DNA from: Luzula sylvatica | Taxonomy: Eukaryota > Streptophyta > Magnoliopsida > Poales > Juncaceae | Direction: 5' to 3' | Assembly: GCA_946800325.1 (NCBI GenBank) | Contig: OX326956.1 | Span: forward strand, 74,597,087-74,661,086 | DNA: 64,000 nt | Shown: one piece after another, positions 59,301 through 64,000 of the stretch | How the letters are laid out: the number at the start of each line of letters is the position of its first letter | Position numbering within the stretch: position 1 is the stretch's first letter | Notes under the pieces: generated by a model | The model's input: the letters and a program-made list of their open reading frames with translations, nothing else | Databases searched by the model: none | Told to the model about the DNA's origin: nothing | Translations under genes and position numbers: made by a program

Positions 59301-62300
59301 ACGTTATTTGAACTCCTCAAAGCGTTAAAATCTGGTTTTGAATCGAAAAACAAACTTTCTTAGTGTTTGTGAACTTTGGTGAAAAGTTATGTACTAAAAG
59401 ATATGATACAAATGATCTAAAAACATGTTATTTGAACTCCTCAAAGCGTTAAAATCTTGTTTTGAATCGAAAAACAAACTTTCTTAGTGTTTGTGAAATT
59501 TGGTGAAAAGTTATGTAGTAATAGATACAATACAAATAATCTAAAAACATGTTATTTGAACTCCTCAAAGCGTTCAAATCTTGTTTTGAATCGAAAAACA
59601 AACTTTCTTAGTGTTTGTGAAATTTGGTGAAAAGTTATGTACTAAAAGATACGATACAAATGATCAAAAAACATGTTATTTCAACTCCTCAAAGCGTTAA
59701 AATCTGGTTTTGAATCGAAAAACAAACTTTCTTAGTGTGTGTGAAATTTAGTGAAAAGTTATGTACTAAAAGATACGATACAAATGATCTAAAAACATGT
59801 TATTTGAACTCCACTACGCGTTAAAATCTTGTTTTGAATCGAAAAACAAACTTTCTTAGTGTCTGTGAAATTTGGTGAAAAATTATGTAGTAAAAGATAC
59901 GATACAAATGATATAAAAACAGGTTATTTGAACTCCTCAAAGCGTTAAAATCTTGTTTTGAATCGAAAAACAAACTTTCTTAGTGTTTGTGAAATTTGGT
60001 GAAAAGTTATGTAATAAAAGATACGATACAAATGATCTAAAAACATGTTATTTGAACTCCACAACGCGTTAAAATCATGTTTTGAATCGAAAAACAAACT
60101 TTCTTAGTGTTTGCGAAATTTGGTGAAAAGTTATGTAGTAAACGATACGATACAAATGATCTAAAAACATGTTATTTGAACTCCTCAAAGCGTTAAAATC
60201 TTGTTTTGAATCAAATAACAAACTTTCTTAGTGTTTGTGAAATTTGGTGAAAAGTTATGTACTAAAAGATACGATACAAATGATCTAAAAACATGTTATT
60301 TGAACTCCTCAAAGCGTTAAAATCTTGTTTTGAATCGAAAAACAAACTTTCTTAGTGTTTGCGAAATTTGGTGAAAAGTTATGTACTAAAAGATACGATA
60401 CAAATGATCTAAAAACACGTTATTTGAACTCCTCAAAGCGTTAAAATCTTGTTTTGAATCGAAAAACAAACTTTCTTAGTGTTTGCGAAATTTGGTGAAA
60501 AGTTATGTACTAAAAGATACGATACAAATGATCTGAAAACATGTTATTTGAACTCCACAACGCGTTAAAATCTTGTTTTGAATCGAAAAACAAACTTTCT
60601 TAGTGTCTGTGAAATTTGGTGAAAAATTATGTAGTAAAAGAAACGATACAAATGATCTTAAAAAATGTTGTTTGAACTCCTCAAAGCGTTAAAATCTTGT
60701 TTTGAATCGAAAAACAAACTTTCTTAGTGTTTGTGAAATTTGGTGAAAAGTTATGTACTAATAGATACGATACAAATGATCTAAAAACACGTTATTTGAA
60801 CTCCTCAAAGCGTTAAAATCTAGTTTTGAATCGAAAAACAAACTTTCTTAGTGTTTGTGAAATTTGGTGAAAAGTTATGTACTAAAAGATACGATACAAA
60901 TGATCTAAAAACATGTTATTTGAACTCCACAACGCGTTAAAATCGTGTTTTGAATCGAAAAACAAACTTTCTTAGTGTTTGTGAAATTTGGTGAAAAGTT
61001 ATGTAGTAAAAGATACGATACAAATGATCAAAAAACATGTTATTTGAACTTCTCAAAGCGTTAAAATCTTGTTTTGAATCGAAAAACAAACTTTCTTAGT
61101 GTGTGTGAAATTTGGTGAAAAGTTATGTACTAAAAGATACGATACAAATGATCTAAAAACATGTTATTTGAACTCCACAAAGCGTTAAAATCTTGTTTTG
61201 AATCGAAAAACAAACTTTCTTAGTGTTTGCGAAATTTGGTGAAAAGTTATGTAGTAAACGATACGATACAAATGATCTAAAAACATGTTATTTGAACTCC
61301 TCAAAGCGTTCAAATCTTGTTTTGAATCGAAAAACAAACTTTCTTAGTGTTTGTGAAATTTGGTGAAAAGTTATGTACTAAAAGATACGATACAAATGAT
61401 CTAAAAACACGTTATTTGAACTCCTCAAAGCGTTAAAATCTGGTTTTGAATCGAAAAACAAACTTTCTTAGTGTTTGTGAACTTTGGTGAAAAGTTATGT
61501 ACTAAAAGATATGATACAAATGATCTAAAAACATGTTATTTGAACTCCTCAAAGCGTTAAAATCTTGTTTTGAATCGAAAAACAAACTTTCTTAGTGTTT
61601 GTGAAATTTAGTGAAAAGTTATGTAGTAATAGATACAATACAAATAATCTAAAAACATGTTATTTGAACTCCTCAAAGCGTTCAAATCTTGTTTTGAATC
61701 GAAAAACAAACTTTCTTAGTGTTTGTGAAATTTGGTGAAAAGTTATGTACTAAAAGATACGATACAAATGATCAAAAAACATGTTATTTGAACTCCTCAA
61801 AGCGTTAAAATCTGGTTTTGAATCGAAAAACAAACTTTCTTAGTGTTTGTGAAATTTGGTGAAAAGTTATGTACTAAAAGATAGGATACAAATGATCTAA
61901 AAACATGTTATTTGAACTCCACAACGCGTTAAAATCTTGTTTTGAATCGAAAAACAAACTTTCTTAGTGTCTGTGAAATTTGGTGAAAAATTATGTAGTA
62001 AAAGATACGATACAAATGATCTTAAAAAATGTTGTTTGAACTCCTCAAAGCGTTAAAATCTTGTTTTGAATCGAAAAACAAACTTTCTTAGTGTTTGTGA
62101 AATTTGGTGAAAAGTTATGTACTAATAGATACGATACAAATGATCTAAAAACACGTTATTTGAACTCCTCAAAGCGTTAAAATCTAGTTTTGAATCGAAA
62201 AACAAACTTTCTTAGTGTTTGTGAAATTTGGTGAAAAGTTATGTAATAAAAGATACGATACAAATGATCTAAAAACATGTTATTTGAACTCCACAACGCG

Positions 62301-64000
62301 TTGAAATCATGTTTTGAATCGAAAAACAAACTTTCTTAGTGTTTGCGAAATTTGGTGAAAAGTTATGTAGTAAAAGATACGATACAAATGATCTAAAAAC
62401 ATGTTATTTGAACTCCTCAAAGCGTTCAAATCTTGTTTTGAATCGAAAAACAAACTTTCTTAGTGTTTGTGAAATTTGGTGAAAAGTTATGTAGTAAAAG
62501 ATACGATACAAATGATCTAAAAACATGTTATTTGAACTCCTCAAAGCGTTAAAATCTTGTTTTGAATCGAAAAACAAACTTTCTTAGAGTTTGTGAAATT
62601 TGGTGAAAAGTTATGTACTAATAGATACGATACAAATGATCTAAAAACACGTTATTTGAACTCCTCAAAACGTTAAAATCTAGTTTTGATTCGAAAAACA
62701 AACTTTCTTAATGTTTGTGAAATTTGGTGAAAAGTTATGTACTAAAAGATACGATACAAATGATCTAAAAACACGTTATTTGAACTCCACAATGCGTTAA
62801 AATCTTGTTTTGAATCGAAAAACAAACTTTCTTAGTGTTTGTGAAATTTGGTGAAAAGTTATGTAGTAAAAGATACGTTACAAATGACCTAAAAACATGT
62901 TATTTGAACTCCTCAAAGCGTTAAAATCTTGTTTTGAATCGAAAAACAAACTTTCTTAGTGTTTGTGAAATTTGGTGAAAAGTTATGTACTAAAAGATAC
63001 GATACAAATGATCTAAAAACATGTTATTTGAACTACTCAAAGCGTTAAAATCTTGTTTTGAATCGAAAAACAAACTTTCTTAGTGTTTGCGAAATTTGGT
63101 GAAAAGTTATGTACTAAAAGATACGATACAAATGATCTAAAAACACGTTATTTGAACTCCTCAAAGCGTTAAAATCTAGTTTTGAATCGAAAAACAAACT
63201 TTCTTAGTGTTTGTGAAATTTGGTGAAAAGTTATGTACTAAAAGATACGATACAAATGATCTAAAAACATGTTATTTGAACTCCACAACGCGTTAAAATC
63301 TTGTTTTGAATCGAAAAACAAACTTTCTTAGTGTCTGTGAAATTTGGTGAAAAATTATGTATTAAAAGATACGATACAAATGATCTTAAAAAATGTTGTT
63401 TGAACTCCTCAAAGCGTTAAAATCTTGTTTTGAATCGAAAAACAAACTTTCTTAGTGTTTGTAAAATTTGGTGAAAAGTTATGTACTAATAGATACGATA
63501 CAAATGATCTAAAAACACGTTATTTGAACTCCTCAAAGCGTTAAAATCTAGTTTTGAATCGAAAAACAAACTTTCTTAGTGTTTGTGAAATTTGGTGAAA
63601 AGTTATGTACTAAAAGATACGATACAAATGATCTAAAAACATGTTATTTGAACTCCACAACGCGTTAAAATCTTGTTTTGAATCGCAAAACAAACTTTCT
63701 TTGTGTTTGTGAAATTTGGTGAAAAGTTATGTAGTAAAAGATACGATACAAATGATCAAAAAACATGTTATTTGAACTTCTCAAAGCGTTAAAATCTTGT
63801 TTTGAATCGAAAAACAAACTTTCTTAGTGTGTGTGAAATTTGGTGAAAAGTTATGTACTAAAAGATACGATACAAATGATCTAAAAACATGTTATTTGAA
63901 CTCCACAAAGCGTTAAAATCTTGTTTTGAATCGAAAAACAAACTTTCTTAGTGTTTGCGAAATTTGGTGAAAAGTTATGTACTAATAGATATGATACAAA
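53398..64000. repeat. 124 bp satellite array, about 85 head-to-tail copies
   Basis: The marker 'actttcttagtgt' recurs every 124 bases (53401, 53525, 53649, 53773, ... 54021) to the window edge. All copies are in one orientation. A single extra T near 58507 and very few other length changes were seen. Copies differ mainly at a few positions: 'cctcaaagcg' or 'ccacaacgcg', 'tgtttgtg' or 'tgtctgtg' or 'tgtttgcg', and 'gtactaaaag' or 'gtagtaaaag'. The unit is AT-rich and has stops in every frame I checked. Length, homogeneity and array size fit a centromeric or heterochromatic satellite; location is inferred. Confidence 0.98.

Noticed and set aside
53398..64000. CRISPR-like regular repeats
   Set aside because: The whole 124 bp unit is repeated without unique spacers, and the context is a plant nuclear genome. 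It is a satellite.

Overview
The window looks like nuclear, repeat-rich, gene-poor DNA from a flowering plant, probably a eudicot and probably pericentromeric or otherwise heterochromatic. The evidence is very AT-rich sequence with no long intact gene, a degenerate plant cytosolic GAPDH (GAPC) copy with plant-type introns, Helitron, hAT, Harbinger and L1 insertions, a solo LTR, and a 10.6 kb satellite array running off the right edge. The species cannot be named from the sequence.

Layout. 1-4.9 kb: AT-rich DNA with short tandem repeats and a 626 bp inverted-repeat element (3129-3754). 4.86-7.55 kb: TA/GA microsatellites, then a foldback structure whose left arm carries four 78 bp repeats and whose right arm carries seventeen 87 bp repeats. 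7.5-14.5 kb: AT-rich DNA, one copy of a dispersed repeat, two Helitron 3' ends and a 380 bp tandem duplication. 14.53-19.02 kb and 32.55-40.47 kb: two direct copies of one segment that differ by transposon insertions. Each copy acts as the empty site for some insertions in the other, so a Helitron, a hAT MITE, a 9 bp-TSD element and a Harbinger-type MITE can be delimited. 19.3-22.3 kb: a poly(A) retroposon with a 17 bp target duplication and a T-rich minisatellite. 26.4-27.6 kb: GAPC pseudogene on the minus strand, then a tRNA-Arg(TCG)-like gene at 27.74 kb. 28-32 kb: two E2F-like sites, a hairpin MITE and a GC-rich retroposon-like patch. 40.5-49 kb: a solo LTR, a MITE with an 8 bp target duplication, microsatellites and a scrambled repeat block. 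50.08-50.95 kb: a 5'-truncated L1. 51.7-53.4 kb: LTR-like sequence on the minus strand. 53.4-64 kb: a head-to-tail 124 bp satellite, about 85 copies, with higher-order duplications.

I find no intact, confidently functional protein-coding gene. The sequence records layered transposition, duplication and satellite growth. The strongest conclusions rest on structures read directly: target-site duplications, terminal inverted repeats, empty sites and repeat periods. Protein identities are secure only for the GAPC fragment and the L1 zf-RVT region.
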